A stretch of DNA of 64,000 nt from Amphiura filiformis (GCF_039555335.1 NC_092637.1:43168990-43232989), one strand, 5' to 3'. Positions 19,120-30,310 are shown, numbered from the stretch's first letter. Numbers and translations: made by a program. The notes: generated from the sequence alone by a model not told the origin.

Positions 19120-20527
19120 TTACTTTGGCTTTAAATTCAGTCCCAAATTTTGCTCTGTGACCTGAACTCCCTGGGGTCCTCTACCACCAGCACTATGCTG
19201 TGAATTAGACTGAGGTTTCACTTCTTGTGTACCACCCTGATTTGCTCTAGGTTGATTATGGCTGAACCTGTTTGAATAACTTCTGTTATGACTAAATTTA
19301 CTCCCATTCAATTTGTGAGTTAAGCCATAGTCGTCCGCCAATGTCGCCGCTTCGTTTAGCGTCTTAATTTTGCTAGCGCTTTCATCCAAATGGGTTTTAA
19401 TGTCAACGTGGACACATTTCTTGAACTCTTCTATAAGAACTAATTGCTTAAGTTGGCGAAATCATCTTTGACTTCTTTTGACCCAAGCCACCTGTCAAAC
19501 ATTTGTTCTTTTACTCTAGCAAATTCTACATGCGTTTGATCTGCTTGCTTTCTTGAATCTCTGAACTTTTGTCTGTATGCTTCAGGCACCAGTTCATAGG
19601 CCTTAAGGACTGCCTGTTTGACTTCTTCATAATCATTACACTTCTCTATTGGTAGAGCTGAGTAAGTTTCCTGGCCTTCCCCACAAAACTACTTTGTAAC
19701 AGTAGGGTCCAATGCTCTGGAGGCCATTTCAAATTTGTAGCTACCTTTTCAAAATGTTGAAAGTACTCGTCAACTTCTTTCTCTTTGAATTTAGGCACAA
19801 GCTTTACATACTTTGTAACATCAAACCCTGACTTTGAGGAGAAACTTGATGAGTATTTGTCACCTAGCTTTGCCAACTTCTCTTGTTCAAACTTGTACTT
19901 TTCCTCAATTTCTCTTTCTTTCAAATGTGCTTCCAAATTGAGCTTTGCTTGCCTGTCCTTTTCTTCCATTTCTAGTTTTGCTAACTTTTCCTTTTCTTCC
20001 ATTTCCAATTTTTGTTTTTCAAGTTCCAATTTTGCTACCTTTTCCTTTTCTTCTGTTTCTAATTTTTGGTGCTCAAGCGCCATCTTTTCTTGGCGTGCTT
20101 TGTCTTCCATTGCTAGTTTTTGTTTTTCAATGTCTAGCCGTTCTTGTTTTTCTTTATTTTCATTCTCTAACTTGATCATTTCCAGTTTTTCTTTTTGGTC
20201 CATTTCTATTTTCTTTTGGTCCATTTCCATTTTCTTTTGGTCCATTTCCATTTTCCTCAATTCTAATTGAATTTCCAACTCTTTCAACTTAAATGCTGAA
20301 TCCCCACCAATTTCTACTTCAAGTTTCTCTTCCAAATAGGATTCATCAAAAATATCTTCCCCGACCAAAACATCAATCAAGGCATTTTTGATTATTTGCT
20401 TTCTTGTAGCCTGCTTAACTTTCAAGTCATAATGTTTGGCAAATGCTAATAAATCAGGCTTCTTCAACTCATCAAACTTCTCCCAATTTATAGTTTCAAG
20501 AAACTCTTCTGCTTTGAACTCTGCCAT
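19120..20527 (-). pseudogene. gag: gag (SAP-like N terminus, coiled coil, capsid), frame-broken
   Basis: Gag builds the particle that packages the element RNA. The ATG at 20527 opens 293 codons. Residues about 20-50 (LKKPDLLAFAKHYDLK...) look SAP-like. Residues about 80-225 are a Lys/Glu/Gln/Met-rich coiled coil with repeated MDQKK motifs. Residues 240-290 begin the capsid-like region (YFQHFEKVA, LKWPPEHW). The frame stops at 19646 because of an apparent 1-base deletion near 19670. A second deletion near 19449 separates the capsid end from a further open segment (19120-19389) rich in Ser, Asn and Gly that leads to the zinc knuckle. Confidence 0.82.
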
Positions 20528-20585
20528 ACTGTACTTTCACTTTCAAGACTCAGTATATTAATGTCAACTTTTTTACAGTGTATTT

Positions 20586-20602
20586 TCCCGGACGAGACCC
20601 CA
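20586..20602 (-). other. primer-binding site, tRNA-Pro type
   Basis: Six bases inside the 5' LTR, the minus strand reads TGGGGTCTCGTCCGGGA. It differs at one position from the proline-tRNA primer site of murine leukaemia-type retroviruses (TGGGGGCTCGTCCGGGA). It starts with the TGG that pairs with a tRNA CCA end. Confidence 0.8.
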
Positions 20603-20607
20603 ATTTT

Positions 20608-21673
20608 TGTTACGAGTCGTACTTGACTCAAGGCCAAAATCACCTTTTTCCCGAACTCACACGAATGCACAACACAAATACACTGTTTGTTTAAGCTAAC
20701 AAAATCTAAGTCTTTAATTGAAAACAGAGTATGATTGGTACATATAATAACAATATGGCATATACAATAAAATCACACAATGACAGTTTTACTCTATGAC
20801 TACTTAACCAGCTGTCTTCTTGTTGGTGATCCTAGAGTTCTTGCAATGTTCTGGACGACTGATGTAATATATCCTTATTCACTTGTCCTGCGAAAATCAG
20901 CGATGTCCATAGTACACTTGCATTTATAAATCCTTGCGTATAAAATCCTCATACGAAAATGATGATGCTTCCTCCAATCTCCTTTGCGCTGCTATCTCCA
21001 CAAATATATCTCCTTGCGCTGCTTTCTCCAAAAATGGTGTTTCTTTCACCAATCACTCTTTTCCAGGGAACAGGTTTCTTTAACACAGCTCCACTGTTTC
21101 TTGACAGATGCGTGGCCTTCACAAACCCAGCAAACTCCAGCAATTTGACAGAAGAACTTTTAATCCTTTGATGAGGAAGAGCACTTTTGTGTGCTCGCTG
21201 TCTTCTTCGTTGCTGTATTAAAATTAGCTCAATTATTGGCTATATGAACTGGTTAAAATGTACTTCTCTTTTTTGAAGCACGAAGACCATCACACACATG
21301 TGGAGTTTTCAATCTCCCATGGCATTCTGTAAAGTCCCAACAAAAGCCTTCAGCTTTTTATATCAGTACTCATGCAAAAAACCCATCATCTATTAATAAA
21401 CCATTACTTCAATCACATTTTCACAACATTGCTGCAATCTTGGGATTTCCCAAGATTAATTATACACATTCACATTACATCACTTCCTGGGGGGTTTTCC
21501 TGATGGTGCAATAATGAACTGGGGCTTTCCAAGTTCCAAACATAGATCTGACTTTGTTTACAATAATTTGGGGGAATTCAAAATACAAGGGGTTTCCCAT
21601 CTCATGAAATACTTTCAGCTTGTAAACAAAGTTAAATAATTAAATTAAATCAAATTACTCAGGGCACATCACA
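20608..21673 (-). repeat. 5' LTR of the retrotransposon
   Basis: 1066 bp, TG...CA bounded. TATAAAAAGC on the minus strand at 21362-21353 is a good TATA box for transcription toward gag. Open frames inside it are duplicated exactly in the other LTR and have no recognisable motif. Confidence 0.92.
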
Positions 21674-21677
21674 ATAC

Positions 21678-22260
21678 AATGCATAATGCAAATAGCAATT
21701 TGCATGTTTCCTTTTTTGGTTGGAGAAGCTATATTTCTTCTTTTTAGGGGTTGTGCAATAATTATATGCCCTGGTTGGAAGGGGGCAACATTTTTGCCGA
21801 GCTAAAAAATAAAAAAATAAAAAGGGGGGAACGCAATTTTGTAACACATTTATGGGGCACATTTCAAATAATACGCTCTATAAAAAGGGTGTATGAAAAC
21901 GTTTATAAATGCAAATTTTCCTGCTCGCTGCGCACAACAAGGATTACAAAGTTGAATTCCAAATTCCAATAATTTGGCATGTGCAAAGGGGGGGGTTTGA
22001 CAGGACCGGAAGGGGTGAGGAGCGATTTTAGACAGTCTGAGGGGACGGGGCAAGTAATTTTTGGCACATCATTTGGAAATTTTTACCGCTCGGGCCCGTA
22101 ATTAGGCCTAAAAAAGTGTCTGATTGATAACCCGACCGACTCTAAAAATAGGCACAGACCTTAGACCTAAATTTTTAAAAAAAAAAAAAAAAAGTTCCCA
22201 GCCTTAAAAAGTAGTGTGTGTAAAAAAAAAGGAAAAAAATGTCGACCTACCTACCCTAAT
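21678..22260. repeat. copy of the GGGCTGTGCAATAATTATG family, G-rich
   Basis: GGGGTTGTGCAATAATTATA at about 21746, then G-rich sequence and AAATTTTCCTGCTCGCTGCG near 21914, shared with 41323-41590, 43399-43700 and 56108-56340. Borders not resolved. The remainder to 22260 holds homopolymer A runs only. Confidence 0.6.
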
Positions 22261-22261
22261 T

Positions 22262-22848
22262 GTGACCCTGCAGCACAAATGAGCCGTAAATTCCCTAAAT
22301 TGTATTCTGAGTTACGGTATAAAATGTGTACGAAGGTCATATTCATCGGCAACTTAAGCTGGCCCAACATCCGACTCATTTTGATAGTCAAAAACTAATC
22401 AATAATCCTATTGTTGAAGTGGATAATAAGCTTCTACCTTAGATGGCTATAGAACTTTTAATAGCTCTGGTCTTTGTTTGCTTTTGCTAAATCCTGTTCA
22501 AGTGGTGGGTTACCAGGCATTGTATTTTGTACAGGTATGCATAACCAACAATTAACAATGAGAGAACTTTCTTAAACCTCGTTGACTTTGGGATGATTTG
22601 AAATGACCGCCAATTATGACTGTTTGATATTTATTGCCAGCAATGTGGAAAAAGAGACACATGTAAAAACGTAAAAAGCTATAATTTTGTTGAAGCAGCA
22701 AAGTTTAACAAACCATAACCCCGCTTCTGGATATCGTTTGAAGTCAAATGATATACCATTTTTAAGTTTATGATGTTTATTTTTAAACACGAAATAAAAC
22801 AAAATTGACCGGGGAGGAATTTACGTCTCATTCGCCGTGGACGGTCAC
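22262..22848. mobile_element. GTGACCG-ended MITE, 4-bp TSD (AATT)
   Basis: The left end GTGACCCTGCAGCACAAATG and the right end, inverted GTGACCGTCCACGGCGAATG, are flanked by AATT at 22258-22261 and 22849-22852. It is a longer relative of the hairpin at 25069-25306. No transposase. Confidence 0.78.
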
Positions 22849-23478
22849 AATTGAATACATGAATACAAAAGCCACCTAAGTCCATAGGAAGTGATTTTGA
22901 GAGAAAAACCTGTGTATCATTTTAATTCCTTCAGTTAGATTTACCTGGTTAATATGGTAAGTTTTACGTGCAAATGAGTGGATTAACCTGTATTAGGTAT
23001 GACGATTAGCATTTCAGGGACTTTGTGGGGCTCATTTTAAATTTTGGACTTAGGTGGTTTTTTGAATCATATACAAAGACAATAATGTTAGAATGAGATT
23101 ACCACTAGTAAGATAATACAAAATAAAGCACACAGGTATGTATAATGTTGATAAGCATTCTGCCATGTAATATAAACCACACACTTTCCTTTATTAAACC
23201 CATTTTTTGTTCAAAAGTCACTCTCTAGCAATAAATGTGTTACAAGTGGACTTTTATACATACTGGATTTCAATCAATGTGTTACAAGACTCAAATCATG
23301 GAATTGGGTGATTCTTTCATACATGCTATTTTTCACATGCTTTTAGACACAGAGAATGAATTTGAGTTGTTCTTTCATACATATGACAGGCCTATGTATA
23401 TAGCAACACTTTCCCATGCTTAACTCAATTTGGCCGAAGTATGGACTTAGGTGGCTTTTGTATTCATATATTCAATTG
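22848..23478. repeat. inverted-repeat unit with GCCACCTAAGTCC ends
   Basis: CAATTGAATACATGAATAC then AAAAGCCACCTAAGTCCATA at 22848-22887 is repeated inverted at 23441-23478, and a third partial copy is at 23040-23070. It directly abuts the previous element. Interior non-coding. Confidence 0.7.
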
Positions 23479-23626
23479 TTTAGGTAACGCCAATCAAACA
23501 ATTTTTTAGGCCTTATTGCACAGCCCCTTAAACCACTTCCAACTTGGGCAGGTAGTAACGTCAGTCAGTATATCATTGGGCACAGCTTCACGGAAGCGCC
23601 ACTTTCATAGCAAAACCTTTCTGCTT
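23479..23626. repeat. short inverted pair TTATTGCACAGCCCCTTAA
   Basis: TTATTGCACAGCCCCTTAA at about 23514 is mirrored by TTAAGGGGCTGTGCAATAA at about 23625, enclosing about 95 bp without coding signal. It overlaps the left end of the next element. Confidence 0.55.
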
Positions 23627-24117
23627 AAGGGGCTGTGCAATAATTATGTGTACCCCGCGGTGGTGAATTCTCAAAGTGGTCTGCCAAAAATCGCTTGCCA
23701 CCCCCTTTCGACGTGCCAAAAATCTTTGCCCCCCCCTTTCCACGTGTCAAAAACTTTCCCCACCTTTCGACGTGCCAAAAAATCTTTGCCCCCCCTTTAC
23801 ACACTAAGATTTTGGGGAACCCTAATTTATAACCTTAAATTGTCTTATCATATAATGCGAGCGTAGCGTAGCGAGCAGGAAATTTTGTATATTTGAGCGG
23901 GTTCCTAATGTTTTCCTACACCTTTTTAGGGCGTAATATAGAAACGATGCCCAAAATATCTGTGCCAAAAATCGCTTGCCCCCCCCTTCGACCTGCCAAA
24001 ATTGCTTGACCCCCCTTTCGACCTGCCAAAAATGCTTATACCCCCCTTTTGGCCTGCCAAAAACTTTGCCCCCTATAATTCACCACCCGGGGTACACATA
24101 ATTATTGCACCACCCCT
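23627..24117. mobile_element. TIR element AAGGGGCTGTGCAATAATTA
   Basis: About 40-bp inverted ends (AAGGGGCTGTGCAATAATTA then TGTGTACCCC) enclose several copies of TGCCAAAAATCGCTTGCC-like sequence. Target duplication not resolved. Confidence 0.7.
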
Positions 24118-25068
24118 AAAATGAACCTAATCACGCTCTCTGGAACCATCAATTTAGCGGAAATAGAGAATCTAAAGAACATCCATTTATATTCGGTACA
24201 TATTCCGGTTTAATGTTTTTTCATTTTTTTTTAAACACATGACAATTGAAACTTTTGAAACCATTTTCTTATATATCTAATATCACGTCGATAGAACGAG
24301 TATAATAATTAACATGGCAGAAATTACCAAAACAAATATTGATACATGCATAAGTCAAAATGTCCACCACGATGAATACAAATTAGAGAATCAAAGCATT
24401 GTTTTTATTGTCATGCATCTATCCCTCGTATAATACGGGTGACATATTATTTTATAAGGAACTAGGCAAAGCTGAGTTGTTTTACACCCAAAATGATGAT
24501 TTCGCCCATGTTATATGAAATGATAAATGCACGACGAAGTAGCTAAAAACTACCTTCATTCTCATTCTTAAACACTTCAATTGAAATAAAAATATTAATC
24601 ATTAAAGTACACCAATTTTAATCAAATTTATAAAAGCTCAAAGTAAAATCCTACACTTTACAAGGACTTAACCCCGGGCTTATAAAGTCGACCAGTCCCG
24701 TTCTTGCTATGCGCCTCTACGATTCAAATAGCATGTACGCAGTATCACGTTGACTCGCATGTGCTGAATGTATTGTTTTTCACATCGTGCCACGAACCAA
24801 TAAGATTGTTCTTTCTCAAGTGTTAAGTCATAATCGTACAGTTTGTAATATGGGATAATATATAATCAGGTCATATTTGTATGCTTACATACACATGCCC
24901 CAACTAGTGAAATCAGCCAGATTTGTGTTTGTAGGTCAATTTTGAACATGAAGTAATATTATGACTTTATAAATAGCCAGTGGGGCTTCTTTCACTTTAC
25001 CTTGTTATTTGAGCTTAAAATGGACAAAAAAATCGTCCATTCCCATCAGTTAATTACTTATATTATTT
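24118..25068. other. intergenic, nothing recognised
   Basis: AT-rich. 24690-24810 weakly resembles 570-700, both with ACCAATAAGATTG. No gene. Confidence 0.4.
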
Positions 25069-25306
25069 GTGACCGTACACCACGAATGAGCCGTAAATGT
25101 CCTCAATTGTATTCTGAGTTACAGTGTAAAATGGGCATGAAGGTCATATTCATAGGTATTTCAATTTGGTGCTACGTGTATCTCATTAAATGAGGTACAC
25201 GTAGCACCAAATTGAGGTACCTATGAATACGACCTTCATGCCCATTTTACACTGTAACTCAGAATACAATTGAGGACATTTACGCTCATTCGTGGTGTAC
25301 GGTCAC
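25069..25306. mobile_element. near-perfect 238-bp hairpin MITE, 4-bp TSD (ATTT)
   Basis: Starts GTGACCGTACACCACGAATG and is almost entirely self-complementary around about 25190 (GGTGCTACGTGTATCTCATT against its inverse). The TSD ATTT lies at 25065-25068 and 25307-25310. Arms differ at very few positions, so the copy is young. Confidence 0.9.
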
Positions 25307-25384
25307 ATTTCAGCATTTGGGTAAAGAATATTAAACCCCGGGGAACAAAAAAATAAAAAATTGACGGAATACATTATGGCTTTA

Positions 25385-25880
25385 AGAATAGTTGTGATCT
25401 AAACAAGTCAAGTAAATCAAGCACACGTCGTAGTAGGCAGAGAAAAAACTTGTAATTTTATTTAATATTATGTTATTCTAATCATTTTAACAAACTTTTG
25501 AGTAATTGAAATTTCATATGAACGAACTACAAAAGATACAAAAAATTTAGTTAATCGGTTTCATTTTCTTTTTAAAAAACAAATTAATGGTAAAATTATA
25601 AAACAAAATGGCAGAATAATACAATTTATTTCATTACTATGTTTTGATGAATCCAAGTGTGAAAATATTGGATCCAACACATAATAATGATAAAATTGGA
25701 TGCTTTACGCCCAATATTTATAGGTCTTGCTATGAGTTTAAAAAAAGACATCATGAGTCGAATCCTATATTTTAAGACTCATAGCTCGATATGAGCTCAA
25801 TCTTTATATCATTATCTTTAGAAAACAAAGTATTAGACTCATACATATATATCAGATCATTTGTGTGCATGATAAAATTT
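25385..25880. repeat. duplicated flank module, copy 3, with small hairpin
   Basis: Matches 6840-7140 (CAAGTCAAGTAAATCAAGCA at the start, ATCAGATCATTTGTGTGCA at the end). The hairpin MITE at 25688-25812 (TGATAAAATTGGATG ends) is inserted in it and is absent from copy 2. Confidence 0.7.
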
Positions 25881-25899
25881 AAATTCCCCTGGGTCCGGG

Positions 25900-26430
25900 G
25901 TTGCATTTGATATGTGCATTAGTGACCGTACCCACCAAGTTTCACGGCCATACGAGTTTTGATTAATTTGACCTCAGATGACCCCGAAATGACATTCCCA
26001 AAATTTGGCTCTAAATGATGACTGTACCCACCACACCATCAAAATTGGAGAGGCGAGTGAAACATGCATGCAATATATGTGAAGTACAGACTTCCCCAGT
26101 TTCATGCCTATACGACTTTTTACATTCATTCATTCATGTGGCTCTAAATGTTGATTGTACCCACCAAGTTTCATGCCCATGACAATTTTTTCTAATTTGA
26201 CCTCAGATAAACCTTGGAACCAGTAACCAATACAAACTTGTTTCGTCTCTGGTCTATATGCACCCACCAAGTTTAATGCCCATTTGAGTTTTTACTAATT
26301 TGACCTTAGATGACCACTGGATGACCTTGACCCACTAACCAATACAAACTTGTTCTGTCTTGGGTCAAGATGCACCAAACACCAAGTTTGAGGTGCGTGC
26401 AGACTCGGAGAAAATAGTACGGACAGATAT
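25900..26430. repeat. TGACC repeats 3' of ZF locus 3
   Basis: ACTGTACCCACCA, TTTCATGCCCAT, TTTGACCTCAGATGACCCC and TTGTTCTGTCTTGGGTCAAG follow the same order as 9660-10390 beside locus 2. Confidence 0.75.
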
Positions 26431-26439
26431 TATAATACA

Positions 26440-26640
26440 GATATTTCGTAACAAAGCATTTCTGACAGTACTCACACTGATACATTTTCAGGTCTATTAC
26501 TCCTTACACGCCATTTCTGACAATACTCCAACTGATAGGGGTAGTGGCTCTGTTTCTTCTGTGTGAGTTTTTCTGTGGATATTCAGAGTTTTTTCATGGG
26601 AAACCTTTTTTTACGGTACACAAACTGATATGTTTTCGGA
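26440..26640 (-). pseudogene. isolated zinc-finger scraps
   Basis: The plus strand contains GCATTTCTGACAGTACTCAC and two more such segments (CATTTCTGACAATACTCCAA), the antisense of CQKCF finger codons. Linkers and helices are lost or out of frame. Confidence 0.65.
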
Positions 26641-26994
26641 ATGATGCATGTATACCATATATACAATTACGAGAAAAAGGTATTTATTTCAAAATAGACA
26701 TTGTGAGTCTTTTTTTCCATTTGAGCATAATCTAGCAGTTGATGTTGCAAACTGTGCACGCAGCAATAAAGCAATGTTTTGTTGGTAACATTTTGTTTCT
26801 CTGATGAGTTAATAATCTGAATTAACTCTGAATTTCTCTGAATGAGTTATAATTAATGACTATTGAAGTCTTAGTTTGAGAATAAACATTGTTAGTGGCA
26901 GGTGATGGTGCTTTCTGACAGTAAGTATACTGGCGTGGTTTTTCTTCGGTGCGAGTTTGGACTTGTCTGATAGTACTCGTACTATATGGTTTCT
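26641..26994. other. 3' flank of ZF locus 3 with shared trailer
   Basis: TTTGAGAATAAACATTGTTAG at about 26875 matches the locus 2 flank at 11356-11376 and runs on without the MITE found there. From 26900 degenerate finger sequence begins. Confidence 0.6.
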
Positions 26995-28107
26995 CTTTAA
27001 TGCATGTTCTGATGAAGTTTTCTGTGGTTATTCAGCCTTTGTACCCGAGAAAATGCCTTCTGGCAGTACTCACACTGATAGCGGCTCTCTTTGGTGTGTG
27101 TAATGACGTGGGAGGTGAGGTTGCCTTTTTCAGCAAAACATTTCTGACAGTACTGACACTGATAGGGTTTCTCTTTAGTATGTGTTCGGATGTGGGATAC
27201 GAGGCGGCTGTTACATACAAAACATTTCTGACAGTACTCACACTGATAAGGTTTCTCTTCAGTGTGTTTTCTGATATGATTTTCTTTGATGTGCGTTCGG
27301 AGGTGTCCGTCAAGGTGATGTTTTAGAGCAAAACATTTTTGACAGTACTCACACTTATATGGCTTCTCTTTGGTGTGGGTAATGACGTGGGTGGCGAGGT
27401 TGCTTTTTTGCGCAAAACATTTCTGACAGTACTCACACTTATATGGCTTCTCTTTGGTGTGTGTAAAGACGTGAGAGGAGAGGTTGCTTTTTTGCGCAAA
27501 ACATTTCTGACAGTACTCACACTTATATGGCTTCTCTTTGGTGTGTGTGTCATGACGTGAGAGGTGAGGTTGCCTTTTTCAGCAAAACATTTCTGACAGT
27601 ACTCACACTGATAGGGTTTCTCTTTAGTGTGTGTTCTAATATGAATTTTAAGGGCACCTTTTTGGACAAAACTCTTCTGGCAGTATTCACACATAAAGCC
27701 TGTCTCTTTGGTGTGTGTACGGACGTGGTAGATTAGGCTGAAGAAAAAATTAAGCAAAACATTTCTGACAGTACTCACACTGATAGGGGTTCTCTTTGGT
27801 GTCACTTCTGCTGCCCGCTATAACACCACTAGATAGAAGTGCTCAAACATTTGTTGGTGTCTAAGTCACCTTCATTTGAAAAACTTACCAAACAATTCTT
27901 ACATTTGTCCGATAGTTTTCTGTGGTTATCGAAGTATCTATGCAGCATACCATTTTTTGATAAGCATGTTTGACAAAACACACACCTTTTCCGTCTATGA
28001 GCCCGCACATATTTAATTAGATGTCTACTTACATGTGTTTTTAATTTATCTAAACAATAATGGTTCATTCCACAAAATATACAACAAAATGGTTTCAAAA
28101 GTATCAT
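26995..28107 (-). pseudogene. poly-C2H2 zinc-finger pseudogene, locus 3
   Basis: Starts normally at 28107 (MILLKPFCCIFCGMNHYC) with the full N-terminal block (CVFCQTCLSKNGMLHRYFDNH, CKNC), 92 residues. It then meets an insertion of 4-5 bp that gives TSI-stop at 27829. The first finger has an in-frame stop and a frame change (near 27760). Two fingers follow in frame. A 2-bp expansion of a GT run near 27545 shifts the rest, where five to six more fingers (KCEYCQKCFAQKSNLATH type) remain. One of these is fused by an internal deletion (HLRTHIKENHIRKH). The many independent breaks indicate real decay. Confidence 0.85.
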
Positions 28108-28380
28108 TGTCACTCACTGTACATGCAGATGTTTGCAATATCCAAAATAATCCAACGACATTTCGATATGTATGTAAATGTAGTTCAAATATCTTTGCGC
28201 ACCTCCAAACAAATCATGGACGTCAAACAATGGAGCAAGCAAGACCACAATCCTTACTGAGTTGCGTATACGTCCTGGTGGAACATATGGGAAGTTGTAG
28301 TTTCAAAAGCACAGTATCAAACTTTCTGAAAAGTTAAAGCAATTTGAAATAATTGTCATTTTTGACTTGATTTTCACAGA
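28108..28380 (-). promoter_or_regulatory. conserved upstream block and predicted 5' exon of ZF locus 3
   Basis: Predicted exon 1 ends at 28203 (TTTGGAG/GTGCGC), the acceptor at about 28118-28117 (TACAG/TGAG), intron about 86 bp. ATG at 28217 opens five codons closed at the junction TGA. The distal core ATCAAACTTTCTGAAAAGTT lies near 28317. Retained although the gene body is dead. Confidence 0.5.
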
Positions 28381-29146
28381 TCATAAAGGTGGCAATTTAT
28401 GCATTTCCTGAGGTGGTGAATCTCAAAATGGTCTTTGCGCCCCCCTACCCTTTCGATGTACCAAAACACCTCTGACGTGCTAAAACTGGTGTCCACCACA
28501 ATCCCCGCAAAGCTGGTTGAGTGCCCCCCCACACCCGGAAAGACACCACACAACTGCCTCACTGCATCGGTAAGTGAAAAATGAAAGAAATTAAGATGAA
28601 TATACTAGTAGCACAACTGATGACGTCTTATAAAACTAGTTTTGCCAGAAGTTTTGAAACCATTTTCTTGTACATTTTTGTGCGTATCATGTCAAGGGTA
28701 GCTAGATTATTCTTTTCACTATGGACCACAAATGGCCTCATCTATCAGGGCACCGTTCTTTAACCCCAATATATTTGTACATTCATTGAATGATCATTAA
28801 AAATTTGAGTACAAAAACTCATAATCTGCAACTTGAGGTCATATTTAGAACTCTTGATTGTTTAATTGAGGTTATTGAACTATGCCATTGCAATGAGGCC
28901 ATTGTGGTCCATAGTGTTTGGCAGATAACCAAAAATATTGATACACATACTATTAAATCATAATCAGTGGCATAACCAGAATTTTTTTCAGGTATGGGGC
29001 CAAGGTAACATCCACGGGTAAATATTTGAAAATATTGATAGAAAATGTTTAATATTTGGCGACTAGCATCCCAACGGGGGAGAGGGGGGAGGGGGTAGCC
29101 TTACCCTGTGGGCTATGTCACTTTGTATGTTGTTACAAATGTGTCG
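28381..29146. other. intergenic with old repeat fragments
   Basis: 28410-28560 has sequence related to the interior of 23627-24117 (GGTGGTGAATCTCAAA, TGGTCT). 28968-29125 begins CAGTGGCATAACCAG and ends GGGCTATGTCACTTTG, perhaps a decayed TIR element. No gene supported. Confidence 0.4.
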
Positions 29147-29338
29147 TTTGAAATGAAGACCTTAGTTTCAAAACCCCTTACATCCACTTGAGCAATTTTG
29201 AGAAAACATCAAAAAATCATCTAACAAAGTTTTTGGCGGGATGCTCATCCTACCCATCCCGCTTTTGTTGCAGACCCCCTTTTCTCAAAATGTCTGAAGT
29301 GGATGTAAGGGGTTTTGAAACTACGCTCTTCAAATAAT
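29147..29338. mobile_element. fold-back element, 190 bp
   Basis: AGTTTCAAAACCCCTTACAT then CCACTTGAG on the left is inverted as CTGAAGTGGATGTAAGGGG then TTTTGAAACT on the right. A central GGCGGGATG/CATCCCGC pair is present. Confidence 0.65.
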
Positions 29339-30310
29339 GATATTGGGGTGGGTTTTAATATGTAGTTTGCAGGGAAAGACCATTTTGGGAAAAAATATTT
29401 GAAAATTAGTGATTTTACACATTAATATTTTAATATTATAGTCTTTTCTTTCTGATCATTGGGATCTAGTTCAACTACAAGTATATTAAACCACAATTAT
29501 ATTATTTACATACGTATGCAAATGTCCACTTTAAATAATATACATGTACATAATGACAATGGATGGGAATATATCATATAAGGCCACCTCAAGTGACTTA
29601 ACGTGTTCAATTAAAGACTGACACTTCATTTTCAGGTTAGACATTTGGACTCAAGTTATAATGGTTTATTATATAAGACCTATTATCACACAAAATACAT
29701 TTTCATAGTCATACATTAGCTCTTTAACCCTAACCATGGTGTTTTGCTATCGGAAGTCACAGAAGGAACGAAAAAGGAGGGAAAATGAATAAAGATTTCA
29801 CTTGGTACCCAAGGGAATTGACCCTGGGACCCCTCGGGTGCCGCGCACACGATCACTGCCCTCATGCCACATGTGTGTTTTGCTGGCCCGGCAAGTGTTT
29901 CGGTGCGTATATGACTTAGGGTGATTGAGCAATGGCATTACAGTGGTTTAGTTAAAGATTTTTTATAGCAAATTAAATGATTTATAAAAGTGTATGACCA
30001 CAAAAGTCCTATATTCCACAAATATGTACTAAAGCTTGGCACACAAGGGGTCTCGTGTTTGAATCCCGACCAAAATAACATTATGTTTTTGTTTTCTTTC
30101 TTCCTTCTTCCCTTCCAGTTGCCAAAGGCTTCACTTCGGGCTCTTTGGAGTGAATGATAAATGAGTTTTCAAAGTAAAGCTTCAAGCAAAACATTTCCCA
30201 CAATTCTAACAAAAGGCCTTTGGTATTACTGCGATTTTGCCAATTACAGAACATTTCTCACAAATAAAACTCGCAATTCTCACAACTATAAACATCTATG
30301 TTACGATTCA
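29339..30310. other. intergenic; possible tRNA-like relic; eroded 3' flank of locus 4
   Basis: GTGTTTGAATCCCGACC at about 30054 resembles an internal RNA polymerase III B box and could be a SINE relic, but no cloverleaf was found. From 30161 to 30310 scraps of finger-like antisense (ACATTTCTCACAAATAAAAC) remain. Confidence 0.35.

Larger units (their letters stand above)
14254..21673 (-). mobile_element. Gmr1-like Ty3/gypsy LTR retrotransposon, 7.4 kb
   Basis: A complete element on the minus strand. It has LTRs of 1065 and 1066 bp beginning TGTGATG and ending TAACA, ATAC duplications at 14250-14253 and 21674-21677, a tRNA-Pro-like primer site, and a polypurine tract against the 3' LTR. Pol order is zinc knuckle, protease, integrase, reverse transcriptase, RNase H. 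Integrase before reverse transcriptase is the arrangement of the Gmr1 group of deuterostome Ty3/gypsy elements. I count about half a dozen LTR differences, so insertion is recent. The coding region has at least five single-base frame breaks and an altered protease triad, so as read it is not autonomous. Confidence 0.93.

Noticed and set aside
19785..20270. A 161-residue Ser/Phe-rich plus-strand frame
   Set aside because: Antisense of the Lys/Glu-rich gag coiled coil.
30040..30075. Possible tRNA or SINE from a B-box-like GTTTGAATCCC (also near 62258 and 62632)
   Set aside because: No A box at proper distance and no cloverleaf could be drawn; chance matches are likely in this length.
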